Notes under the pieces: model-generated
Databases searched by the model: none
What the model saw: the letters and a program-made list of their open reading frames with translations, nothing else
Told to the model about the DNA's origin: nothing
Source: Burkholderiaceae bacterium 16
GTDB lineage: Bacteria; Pseudomonadota; Gammaproteobacteria; Burkholderiales; Burkholderiaceae
Direction: 5' to 3'
Assembly (NCBI GenBank): GCA_000955785.1
Contig: JYOD01000088.1
Coordinates: 35,516-99,515 of the forward strand
DNA length: 64,000 nt
Shown here: piece after piece, positions 32,212 to 40,713 of the stretch
Layout of the letters: each line of letters begins with the position of its first letter
Position numbering within the stretch: the stretch's first letter is position 1
Made by a program: the position numbers and the translations under genes

Positions 32212-33771
32212 ATGATGAAAAACCTGAGCGTGCGCACCGCCTTGCTGGGCATCCTGGTGACCTTTGCATGCATGATCGTGTTTGGCGCCGGCGTCGGCGT
32301 GCTCGCGCTAGGCGCCGCCAACCAGGCAACCGGCCGCGTCCAGCAGCTTTCCGCCACCACGCTGTTGCTCAACGATGCGTACAAGGACATGACCCGGGCC
32401 CGCGCAGCGCTAGCAAGGGCCTACACCGCGGCGCGCGAAGGTGGTGCCGGGGTCGATGCCGGCGCGCTTGATGCCGCCGCCAAAGCCCTCGGAAATTCCG
32501 CCAAGGCGTTGCAGCACTTCGAGGCCACGCCCGCGCACGAAGAGCAGGACGCGTCCCTGCGTCGCCAGGTCGCCGACGCCGCGCGGCGCCATGCTGGCAC
32601 GGTAGAGCGCGCCATGGCAGCGCTGCGCAGCGGCGACGCTGCTGCCTATGCCACGCTCAACGACCAGGAAGTCACGCCTTCGGGCGCGGACTACTCGGCG
32701 GGTGTCGAGCGCTTCCAGGTGGAAGCGGCCCGGCTGTCGCAACAGGAAACCGAAGCAAGCAGCGCGCGCTACCAGTTGGTGGTGAAACTGGTGGTGGTGG
32801 GCATCACCGCCGCGCTGGGCCTGATCGTGGCGGTACACCTGGGGCTGCGCGCGTTCGTCGTAGCGCCCCTGGCCGCCGCCGCCGAGCATCTTGACCGCGT
32901 GGCCAAGGGCGACCTGAGCCACCGCGCGGTGGCGGCCAGCGGCAATGAAGTGGGACGCGTGCTCGCCGCCGTGGCACGCATGCAGGAGGCGCTGACGCGC
33001 ACCGTCAGCCAGGTGCGCGCAAGCTCCGACTCCGTCAACACCGGCGCGCGCCAGATTGCCGCGGGCAACACCGACCTGTCGGCGCGCACCGAGCAGCAAT
33101 CCGCATCGCTCGAGCAGACCGCCGCCAGCATGGAGGAACTCACCTCCACGGTCAGCAACAACACGGAAAGCGCGCGCCAGGCCAGCGAACTGGCCGCCGA
33201 AGCCGCGCGCCTGGCCACGCGCGGCGGCGACGACGTACGCGGCGTGATACAGACCATGGGCGACATCAGCAGCAGTTCGAAGCGGATCGCCGACATTATC
33301 AGCGTGATTGACGGCATTGCCTTCCAGACCAATATCCTGGCGCTCAACGCCGCCGTGGAAGCGGCGCGGGCGGGCGAGTCGGGACGCGGCTTCGCCGTGG
33401 TGGCGGGCGAGGTCCGCGCGCTGGCGCAGCGCAGCGCCAGCGCCGCACGGGAGATCAAGTCCCTGATCGACGACTCCGCCAGCAAGGTCGGTGCGGGCAA
33501 CGCGCTCGTCGCCCAGGCCGGCCAGACCATGAGCGAGACCGTGGACGCCGTGCAGCGCCTGGCGCGGATCATGGAAGACATCTCGTCGGCATCGCTTGAG
33601 CAAAGCGCCGGCATTGTGCAGGTCAGCGAGGCCGTCACCCAGATGGAGGCCGTCACCCAGCAGAATGCGGCGCTGGTGGAGCAGGCGGCCGCCGCGGCCG
33701 GATCGCTCGAAACGCAGGCACGCCAGCTTGCCGAGGCGGTCGGCGCCTTCCGGCTCGCGCAGGCTGCCTGA
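32212..33771 (+). CDS. methyl-accepting chemotaxis protein
   Basis: A second chemoreceptor of the same layout, 519 residues: membrane helix (TALLGILVTFACMIVFGAGVG), periplasmic four-helix bundle with a Tar-like start (MTRARAALARAYTAAREGG), second helix near 185-210, HAMP (about 212-265), signalling domain with NILALNAAVEAARAGESGRG at the tip. Alanine- and glutamate-rich heptads at both ends of the signalling domain are likely methylation regions. The start could be 32185, 32212 or 32215; none has a strong ribosome-binding site. It is divergent from its paralogue, with about 230 bases between them. Ligand unknown. Confidence 0.92.
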   Translation: MMKNLSVRTALLGILVTFACMIVFGAGVGVLALGAANQATGRVQQLSATTLLLNDAYKDMTRARAALARAYTAAREGGAGVDAGALDAAAKALGNSAKALQHFEATPAHEEQDASLRRQVADAARRHAGTVERAMAALRSGDAAAYATLNDQEVTPSGADYSAGVERFQVEAARLSQQETEASSARYQLVVKLVVVGITAALGLIVAVHLGLRAFVVAPLAAAAEHLDRVAKGDLSHRAVAASGNEVGRVLAAVARMQEALTRTVSQVRASSDSVNTGARQIAAGNTDLSARTEQQSASLEQTAASMEELTSTVSNNTESARQASELAAEAARLATRGGDDVRGVIQTMGDISSSSKRIADIISVIDGIAFQTNILALNAAVEAARAGESGRGFAVVAGEVRALAQRSASAAREIKSLIDDSASKVGAGNALVAQAGQTMSETVDAVQRLARIMEDISSASLEQSAGIVQVSEAVTQMEAVTQQNAALVEQAAAAAGSLETQARQLAEAVGAFRLAQAA

Positions 33772-33800
33772 GGGCCGGCACGCACGCCCCTCTACAACCA

Positions 33801-33840
33801 CCTCAAGCTACCTCAAGCTACCTCAAGCCACCTCAAGCCA
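33801..33840. repeat. four tandem 10-bp repeats
   Basis: cctcaagcta, cctcaagcta, cctcaagcca, cctcaagcca run without a gap between the convergent ends of the chemoreceptor and LysR genes. A short slippage-type array; no hairpin or coding role visible. Confidence 0.9.
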
Positions 33841-33843
33841 CTT

Positions 33844-34710
33844 TCACGCCGCCGCCAGCCCGCGCTGCAAAGTGGTCTTGAGCATGGAGAACACCTGCCG
33901 CGCCACCGGGTTGGCCGCATTCGGCCGGGCCCACAGGTAATACGTCACATCGGGCAGGCGCGGCAGCCCGTCCTTGTCGCCCAGCACCCGCATATCGGCG
34001 CCCAGCAGGTCGATGCTACGGGCCGTGATGCCCAGGCCCGCGCGGATGGCCGCCTTAATGCCAATCAGGCTCGGCGCAAAATAGGCCGTACGCCAGGGCA
34101 CGCCGGCCTCCTTGAGCGCATCCAGCGCCAACTTGCGAAACAGGCTGGGCTCGTCGGCCAGGATCAAGGGCACCGTGCTGCCCTGCTCATAGGCAAAATC
34201 CGCCGCGCACACCCAGATGGTGGGCGAAGTGCGCAACACCAGGCCATCCAGGCTGCTGTCTTCGCGGGTGGAAACGGTCAGGTCGATCTCCCCGCGCCGC
34301 AACGACTCCATCAGGAAAGGGCTGCGCCCGACATGGATCTCCAGCCGCAAGGCGGGGGAAGCCCGCGCGATGTGCGACAGCAGCGGCGGCAGGATGGTAT
34401 CTGCCACATCGTGCGGCGCGCCGATACGCAGCGATCCGGTCAGGTCGCCCTCACGCAGCACGCGTAGCGCCTCGTCGTTCAGGTTCAGCAGTTGCCGCGC
34501 ATATTCCACAAGCTTGTTGCCATGCCGCGTGAGCTGCTTGCCGCGCCCCTGCCGCTCGAACAACACCAGCGCCACCTGCTCCTCCAGCCGCTGCATCTGC
34601 TGGGTGACGGCAGACTGGGTGCGATGCAGCCGTTCCGCCGCCGCGGCAAAGGTACCGTGGTCGGCAATGGCCACCAGGGTGCGCAGCAGGTCCAGGTCGA
34701 GATTACGCAT
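33844..34710 (-). CDS. LysR-family regulator, divergent from the sulfur locus
   Basis: LysR-type regulator of 288 residues. The helix-turn-helix lies in LRTLVAIADHGTFAAAAERLHRTQSAVTQQMQRLEEQVALVLFERQ (cited in part, about 8-60); the effector domain follows. It is divergent from the thiol dioxygenase gene, with a 137-base gap holding two TTAAGTG half-sites 20 bp apart, so it most likely controls the dioxygenase-rhodanese-receptor-lyase genes. The effector is unknown; a sulfur compound would be logical (inference). Confidence 0.88.
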   Translation of the reverse strand: MRNLDLDLLRTLVAIADHGTFAAAAERLHRTQSAVTQQMQRLEEQVALVLFERQGRGKQLTRHGNKLVEYARQLLNLNDEALRVLREGDLTGSLRIGAPHDVADTILPPLLSHIARASPALRLEIHVGRSPFLMESLRRGEIDLTVSTREDSSLDGLVLRTSPTIWVCAADFAYEQGSTVPLILADEPSLFRKLALDALKEAGVPWRTAYFAPSLIGIKAAIRAGLGITARSIDLLGADMRVLGDKDGLPRLPDVTYYLWARPNAANPVARQVFSMLKTTLQRGLAAA

Positions 34711-34723
34711 TCATTAGACTTGC

Positions 34724-34750
34724 TTAAGTGTTTTCATGGGTGATTAAGTG
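34724..34750. promoter_or_regulatory. direct repeat between LysR and thiol dioxygenase genes
   Basis: TTAAGTG occurs at 34724-34730 and 34744-34750, 20 bp apart (two helical turns), each followed by a run of T. CTTAA and TTAAG also form an inverted pair. Likely regulator-binding region for the divergent genes. Confidence 0.45.
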
Positions 34751-34847
34751 GTTTTGGGCACTGGCCTTCATTACAGTGAAACCAGACAAAGATACGTCCC
34801 GCCCCGCAAACCAAGAACTATCAAGACTCAGCAAGGATTCTAGAGAC

Positions 34848-35435
34848 ATGTCGATCGCACAACAACGCCAGGCCGCCGTCGGGGAAACCATTCGATCCAT
34901 CAAGGAAATCGTAGCCAGCGGCGGTGTCACCCGCGACTCGCTGGCCAGCGTCCTGGATCAGGTGGCGCAACTGGCGGCCAGGCCGCAACTGTGGGCCGAG
35001 AGCGAATTCGCCTCGCCCGAGGAAGGCGAGCGCCAGGCCCGCTACCTGATTGCGGAAGATCCCGACCAGAGCTTCGCGCTGTACCTCAACGTAATGCGGC
35101 CAGGCAAGCGCATCCCGCCGCATGACCACACCACCTGGGCCTGCGTGGCCGGCGTGGTGGGCACCGAGCACAACGACGTCTACCTGCGCACCGACGACGG
35201 CGGCGTGCCGGGCGTGGGCACGCTGGCGCACTCGCACACCGTGGAAGTGGGCCCGGGCTCGGGCATCGCGCTGCTGCCCGACGACATCCACTCGGTGGAG
35301 ATCCGTGGTGAATCCGTGATCCGTCACCTGCATATGTACGGCCGCGCCCTGGAAACCCTGACCGACCGCACCGCTTATGACCTCGAAACGGGCCGTTGCC
35401 AGGCCATGAGCGTGGGCGTCAAGACGCGCCGCTAA
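34848..35435 (+). CDS. cysteine dioxygenase-family thiol dioxygenase
   Basis: Non-haem iron cupin that oxidises a thiol to a sulfinate with O2; substrates in the family are cysteine or 3-mercaptopropionate. The 195-residue product has the three-histidine iron site: H92 and H94 in PPHDHTTW and H148 in LLPDDIHSV. The length is normal for bacterial members. The ATG at 34848 was chosen over an upstream frame to 34728 because the homologous part begins there. It is first in a run with a rhodanese protein, a Bug receptor and a PLP lyase, all linked to sulfur chemistry. Which thiol it uses cannot be told from the sequence by eye. Confidence 0.85.
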   Translation: MSIAQQRQAAVGETIRSIKEIVASGGVTRDSLASVLDQVAQLAARPQLWAESEFASPEEGERQARYLIAEDPDQSFALYLNVMRPGKRIPPHDHTTWACVAGVVGTEHNDVYLRTDDGGVPGVGTLAHSHTVEVGPGSGIALLPDDIHSVEIRGESVIRHLHMYGRALETLTDRTAYDLETGRCQAMSVGVKTRR

Positions 35436-35571
35436 GCGGCGCCGGGGAGGTGCGGCGCTGAAGCGCCTGCACCTCCCCGCCTCTGCCGGAGCCCTTATCC
35501 AACGCATTACCGCTTGCCTCCCGCCCGTGCGCGGCCAGGAGGCCAGGCCCCCTTTTTGCCTGAAGAACCGC

Positions 35572-37191
35572 ATGCCCGACACCCTTCCTACTCATTACAC
35601 CCCGCTCGATCCCGCTACCCTCAAAGGCTGGCTGCACGACCAGGGGGAGATTGCCCTGTTCGATATCCGCGAGCATGGCCAGTACGGCGAAGGCCATCCC
35701 TTCTACGCGGTACCGCTGCCTTACAGCCGGCTCGAACTCGACATAGGCCGGCTCGCACCCAATCCTTCGGCGCGCATCGTGCTGGCCGACGATGGCGACG
35801 GCGTGGCGCCGCGCGCCGCGCAAGCCCTGGCCGCCCTCGGCTACACGCGTTTGTTTGTGCTCGACGGTGGCGTACCGGGCTGGCACGCCGCCGGCTATGC
35901 GTTGTTCGCCGGTGTCAATGTGCCATCCAAGACCTTCGGCGAACTGGCCGAGCACCATTACGGCACGCCCCGCGTCTCGGCCGCCGAGCTGGCCGCCATG
36001 CAGGCCGGCGAGCAAGCCCCGGTGGTGCTTGACGGCCGGCCCGTCGCGGAATTCCGCAAGATGAATATCCCCGGCGCCATCTGCTGCCCCAATGGCGAGC
36101 TGGCCTACCGCCTGCGCGACCTCGTGCCGGACCCGGCCACGCCCATCGTGATCAACTGTGCCGGTCGTACGCGCAGCATCATAGGTGCGCAGACCTTGAT
36201 CAATTTCGGCGTGCCCAACCCCGTATACGCACTGGAAAACGGCACCCAGGGCTGGTACCTGAACGATTTCAGGCTGGAGCACGGCGGCACGCGGCGCTAT
36301 CCGGACAACGCCGCGCCCCGCGGCCTTGATGCGGGCCGCGCCGCCGCGCAGGCGATGGCGCGGCGCTTCTCAGTCCCCCGCATCGATGTGGCCGAGGCCC
36401 GCGCGTGGCTCGATGACCGCTCGCGCACTACCTTCCTGTGCGACGTCCGCACGCCGGAGGAATATGCCACCGGGTCGGTACCTGGCGCCCAGCACACACC
36501 TGGTGGCCAGTTGATCCAGGCTACCGACCAGTACGTGGGCGTGCGGCGTGCTCGCCTCGTGCTGATCGATGCCGATGGTGTGCGTGCCACCGTGGCAGCG
36601 AGCTGGCTGCGTCAGATGGGACACGACGCCGTGGTGCTCGAAGGCGGGCTGGAGGCGGCGCTTGGCGGGCGCCTGGCCGCGTCCACCGGTCCGCAGGCGC
36701 CGGCTCGCCCCCTGCGCCGCGTCGATGCCCCCGCGCTGGCCGCGGATCTGGCCGGGCAACAGGTGCTGGCGCTCGATGTGCGCGCCAGCATGGCGTATCG
36801 CGCCGGCCACGTGCCCGGCAGCCGCTGGTCGATCCGCCCGGTCTTTGCCCGCGACCTGGCCGGCGTGCCGCGCGACACGCCGCTGGTGCTGATCGGCGAC
36901 GAAGGCCAGCCGAGCCTGGCCGGGCTGGCTGCCGGCGAACTGGCGGTGCTCGGCTACCGCGATGTCCGCCTGCTGGCCGGCGGCGTGGATGCCTGGCAGG
37001 CCGCGGGAAATACGCTCGCCACCGGGGACGAGGCGAACAGCCTGCCGGATGCGCGCTGCATCGATTTCCTGTTCTTCGTGCACGACCGCCACGACGGCAA
37101 CAAGGAGGCCGCGCGCCGCTACCTGGCGTGGGAGACCAACCTGATCGGCCAGCTTGACGCGCAGGAACTGGCCACTTTCCGATTCGCGTGA
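35572..37191 (+). CDS. protein with four rhodanese domains
   Basis: Cytosolic sulfurtransferase-like protein of 539 residues made of four rhodanese repeats (about 10-115, 130-245, 265-375, 385-495), plus a short C-terminal region. Only the second repeat keeps a catalytic cysteine, in VINCAGRTRS; at the equivalent loop the others read LADDGDG, LIDADGV and LIGDEGQ. One active and three inactive modules are therefore expected. No signal peptide. ATG 35572 is used; an in-frame ATG at 35527 is less likely. It follows the thiol dioxygenase by 136 bases and precedes a Bug receptor, so it may process the sulfur released from the dioxygenase product (inference). Confidence 0.88.
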   Translation: MPDTLPTHYTPLDPATLKGWLHDQGEIALFDIREHGQYGEGHPFYAVPLPYSRLELDIGRLAPNPSARIVLADDGDGVAPRAAQALAALGYTRLFVLDGGVPGWHAAGYALFAGVNVPSKTFGELAEHHYGTPRVSAAELAAMQAGEQAPVVLDGRPVAEFRKMNIPGAICCPNGELAYRLRDLVPDPATPIVINCAGRTRSIIGAQTLINFGVPNPVYALENGTQGWYLNDFRLEHGGTRRYPDNAAPRGLDAGRAAAQAMARRFSVPRIDVAEARAWLDDRSRTTFLCDVRTPEEYATGSVPGAQHTPGGQLIQATDQYVGVRRARLVLIDADGVRATVAASWLRQMGHDAVVLEGGLEAALGGRLAASTGPQAPARPLRRVDAPALAADLAGQQVLALDVRASMAYRAGHVPGSRWSIRPVFARDLAGVPRDTPLVLIGDEGQPSLAGLAAGELAVLGYRDVRLLAGGVDAWQAAGNTLATGDEANSLPDARCIDFLFFVHDRHDGNKEAARRYLAWETNLIGQLDAQELATFRFA

Positions 37192-37453
37192 TCCGGCCAG
37201 CCCGAGATCGTTCCGCAACATGACCCGCCAACAGCGACCGAGCCCTTCGCGCATCCAGCACCCGCCCGCACTCGTGCGGGGTGACGCGCGCGGACGGCAA
37301 GGCGAGTCGCCTGGCTTTGATTCCCACACGGCTCGACGGTGCAGCGCCAAGGGGACGTCCCGGCATTCCGGGAACACAGGGGCAAGAGGGGCCGCTGAAG
37401 CCCGCCCGGCCCCTCTTCGCTCTGACATCTCTCTACATACACAGGGGTTCTTC

Positions 37454-38467
37454 ATGTCACGCATCAAGCAGGTACTGGCCGGCACTTTCGCCACCGTCGC
37501 AGTCCTCGCCATCACGATGGCCACGTCCGCTACATCCGCCACTGCACAGCCGCTGGCGCCGGTTGGCGGTTTCCCGTCGCAGCCGCTGCGCTTTGTCTCG
37601 CCGTTTCCGGCCGGCGGCGGCAACGATGCCGTCACCCGCATCGTCACCACGCGGCTCACCGAAGTGCTCGGGCAGACCGCCGTCACAGACAACCGCGGCG
37701 GCGCCGGCGGCAATATCGGTACGCGCTTCGTGGCCGAATCCAAACCCGACGGCTATACCTTGCTGACCTCGCAGGTGTCGGTGATGGCCGTCAATCCGTC
37801 GCTGTACAGCGCCCCCGGCTTCGACCCCGTCAAGAACTTCACGCCGGTCACGCAGATCAACGCGGCGCCGCTGGCCATCGTGGTGGCGGCCAATGCGCCG
37901 TGGCAGACGTTTGCCGAACTGGCCGCCCAGGCCAAGGCCCAGCCGCAAAAGATCACCTTTGCCACGCCCGGCAACGGCACGCTCTCGCACCTGGTTGGCG
38001 TGGTGCTGGACAAGGACAGCGGGGTGGCCCTGCAGCATGTGCCCTACAAGGGTGCCGGCCCCGCCATCAACGACCTGCTGGGCGGGCAGGTAAATGTGCT
38101 GATCACTTCCACCTCCTCGGTGGCGAGCTTTATCCAGAGCGGCCGCATGCGCGCGCTGGCGGTCACCAGTCCACGCCGCCTGGGTGTGTTCGCCAAGGTC
38201 CCGACGCTTGAGGAACTCGGCTATCGCAATGCCCGCTTTGAAGACTGGTATGGCGTGTTCGCGCCGGCCGGGACTTCGCCCGAGCGTATCGCCTACCTGA
38301 ACCGCGCCATCGCGCAGGTGCTGCAGATGCCCGAAGTGGTGAAGCTGATCAACGAAGGCGGCAGCGACGTGGTGGCCAGCAAGCCGGACGCATTCGCCGC
38401 GCAGCTCAAGAGCGACATCGCGCGCTGGTCGCACATCGTCAAGCTCTCCGGCGCCCGCGTGGATTGA
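37454..38467 (+). CDS. Bug/TctC-family periplasmic solute-binding receptor
   Basis: Periplasmic binding protein of 337 residues. Signal peptide MSRIKQVLAGTFATVAVLAI through SATAQP, then SQPLRFVSPFPAGGGNDAV, DNRGGAGGNIGTRF, ESKPDGYT and YKGAGPAINDLLGGQV, the Bug-family set. AGGGG precedes ATG 37454; the frame is open further upstream but without homology. It is embedded between the rhodanese protein and a PLP lyase, so a sulfur-containing acid is a reasonable guess for its ligand. No TctAB partner is nearby. Confidence 0.9.
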   Translation: MSRIKQVLAGTFATVAVLAITMATSATSATAQPLAPVGGFPSQPLRFVSPFPAGGGNDAVTRIVTTRLTEVLGQTAVTDNRGGAGGNIGTRFVAESKPDGYTLLTSQVSVMAVNPSLYSAPGFDPVKNFTPVTQINAAPLAIVVAANAPWQTFAELAAQAKAQPQKITFATPGNGTLSHLVGVVLDKDSGVALQHVPYKGAGPAINDLLGGQVNVLITSTSSVASFIQSGRMRALAVTSPRRLGVFAKVPTLEELGYRNARFEDWYGVFAPAGTSPERIAYLNRAIAQVLQMPEVVKLINEGGSDVVASKPDAFAAQLKSDIARWSHIVKLSGARVD

Positions 38468-38597
38468 TCAGCCTGGATTCGAAGCAGGCGGCATGGCTCT
38501 TGCAGCCGCCTGCACGGGCCACGACAAAGTACAGGAACAAGCACCAGCCGCCATCACCGCCGTGCCGCCCCGGCGCGGCACCCTACCAGGCCAAGCC

Positions 38598-39836
38598 ATG
38601 AAGAAGCACAGCAGACTTACCCATCTCGCCCACGCCGGCCGAACCGCCTCCGTGGACGGCGGCCAGCCGGTCAACCCGCCCGTGGTGCGCGCCAGCACCG
38701 TGCTGTTCGACTCGGTGGCGCAGATGCGCGAGATGCGGGCGCGGCGCGGCAGCGAGCGCCTCTTCACTTACGGCGCGCGCGGCAACCCCACCGCGTTCAC
38801 ACTGGAAGACATGGTCACCGAGCTGGAAGGCGGCTACCGTACGCGGCTCTTTCCCAGCGGGCTGGCGGCGGCGGCAATGACGCTGCTGGCCTATCTGCGC
38901 CCCGGCCAGCATGTGCTGCTGCCCGATTGCGTCTACGAGCCGGTGCGCAAGCTCGCCGAAGGCTTTCTCGCGCAGCACGGGATTGCCGCCAGCTTCTACG
39001 CCTCCGACGGCCACGACCTGCAAGCCAGGCTGCGGCCCGAAACCCGTCTCGTGTACGTGGAAACGCCCGGCTCGCTGGCCTATGAGATGTGCGACCTGCC
39101 GGCCATCGCCGACATAGCGCATCGTCATGGCGCGCTGGTGGCGGCCGACAACACCTGGGGCTCCGGCCTGCTGTACCAACCACTTGCGCTCGGCGCCGAT
39201 ATTTCCCTGATGGCCGCGACCAAATACCTGTCCGGGCATTCCGACGTCATGATGGGCACGGTCTGCACGACCGAGGCCGCCTGGCCCGCATTGGCCGCGC
39301 TGGCCGACGCCTTCGGCATCGCTGTCAGCCCGGACGACGCCTATCTGGTGCAGCGGGGCATGCGCTCGCTGGGCGCCCGCCTGTCCCAGCACGAGCGCGG
39401 CGCCCTCGCGGTGGCACACTGGCTGCGCACCCGCCCCGAAGTCGCCGAAGTGTTCTGCCCCGCCCTGCCCGGCGACCCTGGACACGCACTGTGGCGCCGT
39501 GATTGCCACGGCACCAACGGCCTGCTGTCGTTCTCCCTGCGCGATGCCGCGCCGGATGCCGCCGAGCGCTTTATCGACAGCCTTGCGCTGTTCGGCATCG
39601 GCGCCTCCTGGGGCGGCTTCGAGAGTCTTGCGGTGATCGCCGACATGCGCGCAGCGCGCAGCGTCACCGACTGGTCGGCGCACGGGCAGGTGATCCGCTT
39701 GCATATCGGGCTGGAGGAGATCGACGACCTGCTGGCGGATCTGGCGCAGGGGTTCGCGGCGATTGCCGCTGACAAGGCGACGGGCCTGCCTTTGGCGACA
39801 CACGCGGATCCGCTGCCTGCGCTGTCCGGGCATTAG
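38598..39836 (+). CDS. metC: cystathionine beta-lyase-like PLP enzyme
   Basis: PLP-dependent enzyme of the Cys/Met-metabolism (gamma) family. The 412-residue product has K209 in ATKYLSGHSD as the cofactor lysine, the phosphate-binding FPSGLAAAAMTLLAYL, VETPGSLAYEMCDLPAI and DNTWGSGLLYQPLALGADIS. The W in place of the usual Y/A in DNTW, together with GHSDVMMG, is typical of cystathionine beta-lyases. In this neighbourhood it may instead cleave the C-S bond of another thio-amino acid such as cystine or a cysteine conjugate. It starts 130 bases after the receptor gene. ATG 38598 is used; the frame is open 105 bases upstream, without homology. Confidence 0.85.
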   Translation: MKKHSRLTHLAHAGRTASVDGGQPVNPPVVRASTVLFDSVAQMREMRARRGSERLFTYGARGNPTAFTLEDMVTELEGGYRTRLFPSGLAAAAMTLLAYLRPGQHVLLPDCVYEPVRKLAEGFLAQHGIAASFYASDGHDLQARLRPETRLVYVETPGSLAYEMCDLPAIADIAHRHGALVAADNTWGSGLLYQPLALGADISLMAATKYLSGHSDVMMGTVCTTEAAWPALAALADAFGIAVSPDDAYLVQRGMRSLGARLSQHERGALAVAHWLRTRPEVAEVFCPALPGDPGHALWRRDCHGTNGLLSFSLRDAAPDAAERFIDSLALFGIGASWGGFESLAVIADMRAARSVTDWSAHGQVIRLHIGLEEIDDLLADLAQGFAAIAADKATGLPLATHADPLPALSGH

Positions 39837-39879
39837 CAGGTGCGCGAATGGCACTGCGTCTTGTGCCTCCATGCTAGCA

Positions 39880-39894
39880 TTGCATTCAATGCAA
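39880..39894. promoter_or_regulatory. perfect palindrome upstream of the toxin-antitoxin genes
   Basis: TTGCATT C AATGCAA, 7-bp perfect arms, lies 16 bases before the antitoxin start. It is the likely operator for autoregulation by the antitoxin/toxin complex. Confidence 0.7.
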
Positions 39895-39910
39895 GCACAG
39901 GAGACCGGAT

Positions 39911-40156
39911 ATGGCGACACTGACCATTCGCAATATTGATGAGGATCTCAAGGCACGTTTGCGCATTGAGGCCGCACTGCACGGTCGCTCAATGGAAGAG
40001 GAGGTTCGCGTCATCCTGCGTCATGCCCTGAACAAAGCACCTGGCCCCGGCCCATTCGGAAGCCGGTTACACCAGCGCTTTGCAGGCCTGGCTGATCCGG
40101 GGATCGAGCTACCCCCACGCGAGGAACAGCCTCGGTCGGCGGATTTGCCCGAATGA
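39911..40156 (+). CDS. VapB/FitA-type antitoxin (ribbon-helix-helix)
   Basis: Antitoxin of 81 residues. MATLTIRNIDEDLKARLRIEA and GRSMEEEVRVILRHAL form the Arc-like ribbon-helix-helix of FitA/StbC antitoxins; the tail (about 45-81) would wrap the toxin. AGGAG lies 7-8 bases before the ATG. Its stop overlaps the toxin start (ATGA), and a perfect palindrome precedes it. Confidence 0.92.
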   Translation: MATLTIRNIDEDLKARLRIEAALHGRSMEEEVRVILRHALNKAPGPGPFGSRLHQRFAGLADPGIELPPREEQPRSADLPE

Positions 40157-40572
40157 TCGTACTCGATACCAATGTCGTGTCGGAGTTCATGCGGGCACAG
40201 GCCGAGCCGGCGGTCATCGGATGGCTCGACCGGCACTCACAACATGAATACGCCGTAACGGCGGTGACCGTTGCCGAGCTTCTATATGGCATTGCGCGCT
40301 TGCCGGAGCGGCGCAGAAAAAGCGGGCTACGAGAAGCAGCGCTCCAGATGCTCGAGGAAGAATTCGCGGGACTGGTGCTTCCATTCGGCGAAGCGGCCGC
40401 CGTCCACTACGCCGCGCTCGTGTCCCAGCGGGCTCAAGCCGGACGCCCCATCAGCATGGCAGATGCCCAGATTGCGGCTATTTGCTCTCATCATGGCGCC
40501 GTACTTGCCACGCGCAACGGAAAGGACTTCGAAGGAATTGGCCTGACCGTCGTGAATCCATGGCTGGGTTGA
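40153..40572 (+). CDS. vapC: VapC/FitB-type PIN-domain toxin
   Basis: Mg-dependent ribonuclease toxin of 139 residues; family members usually cut tRNA or rRNA. The PIN acidic residues are all present: D5 in MIVLDTNVVSE, E42 in VAELLYG, D104 in SMADAQIAAI and D125 in NGKDF. It closely follows the FitAB/VapBC pattern. It overlaps the antitoxin by four bases. No other mobile features flank the pair. Confidence 0.92.
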   Translation: MIVLDTNVVSEFMRAQAEPAVIGWLDRHSQHEYAVTAVTVAELLYGIARLPERRRKSGLREAALQMLEEEFAGLVLPFGEAAAVHYAALVSQRAQAGRPISMADAQIAAICSHHGAVLATRNGKDFEGIGLTVVNPWLG

Positions 40573-40713
40573 TGGCGAGCGCGCCCGCGGAGATGTCCAA
40601 GCCTGTGCCCTGACCGTTTATCCGTGCGGACAATCGGCGATCTTCAGGCTCGCCCTCTCGGCTTGCCCGCCTCCGCACAGGATTACAATGCCGGCTTTGG
40701 CGTCCCTCACGCA

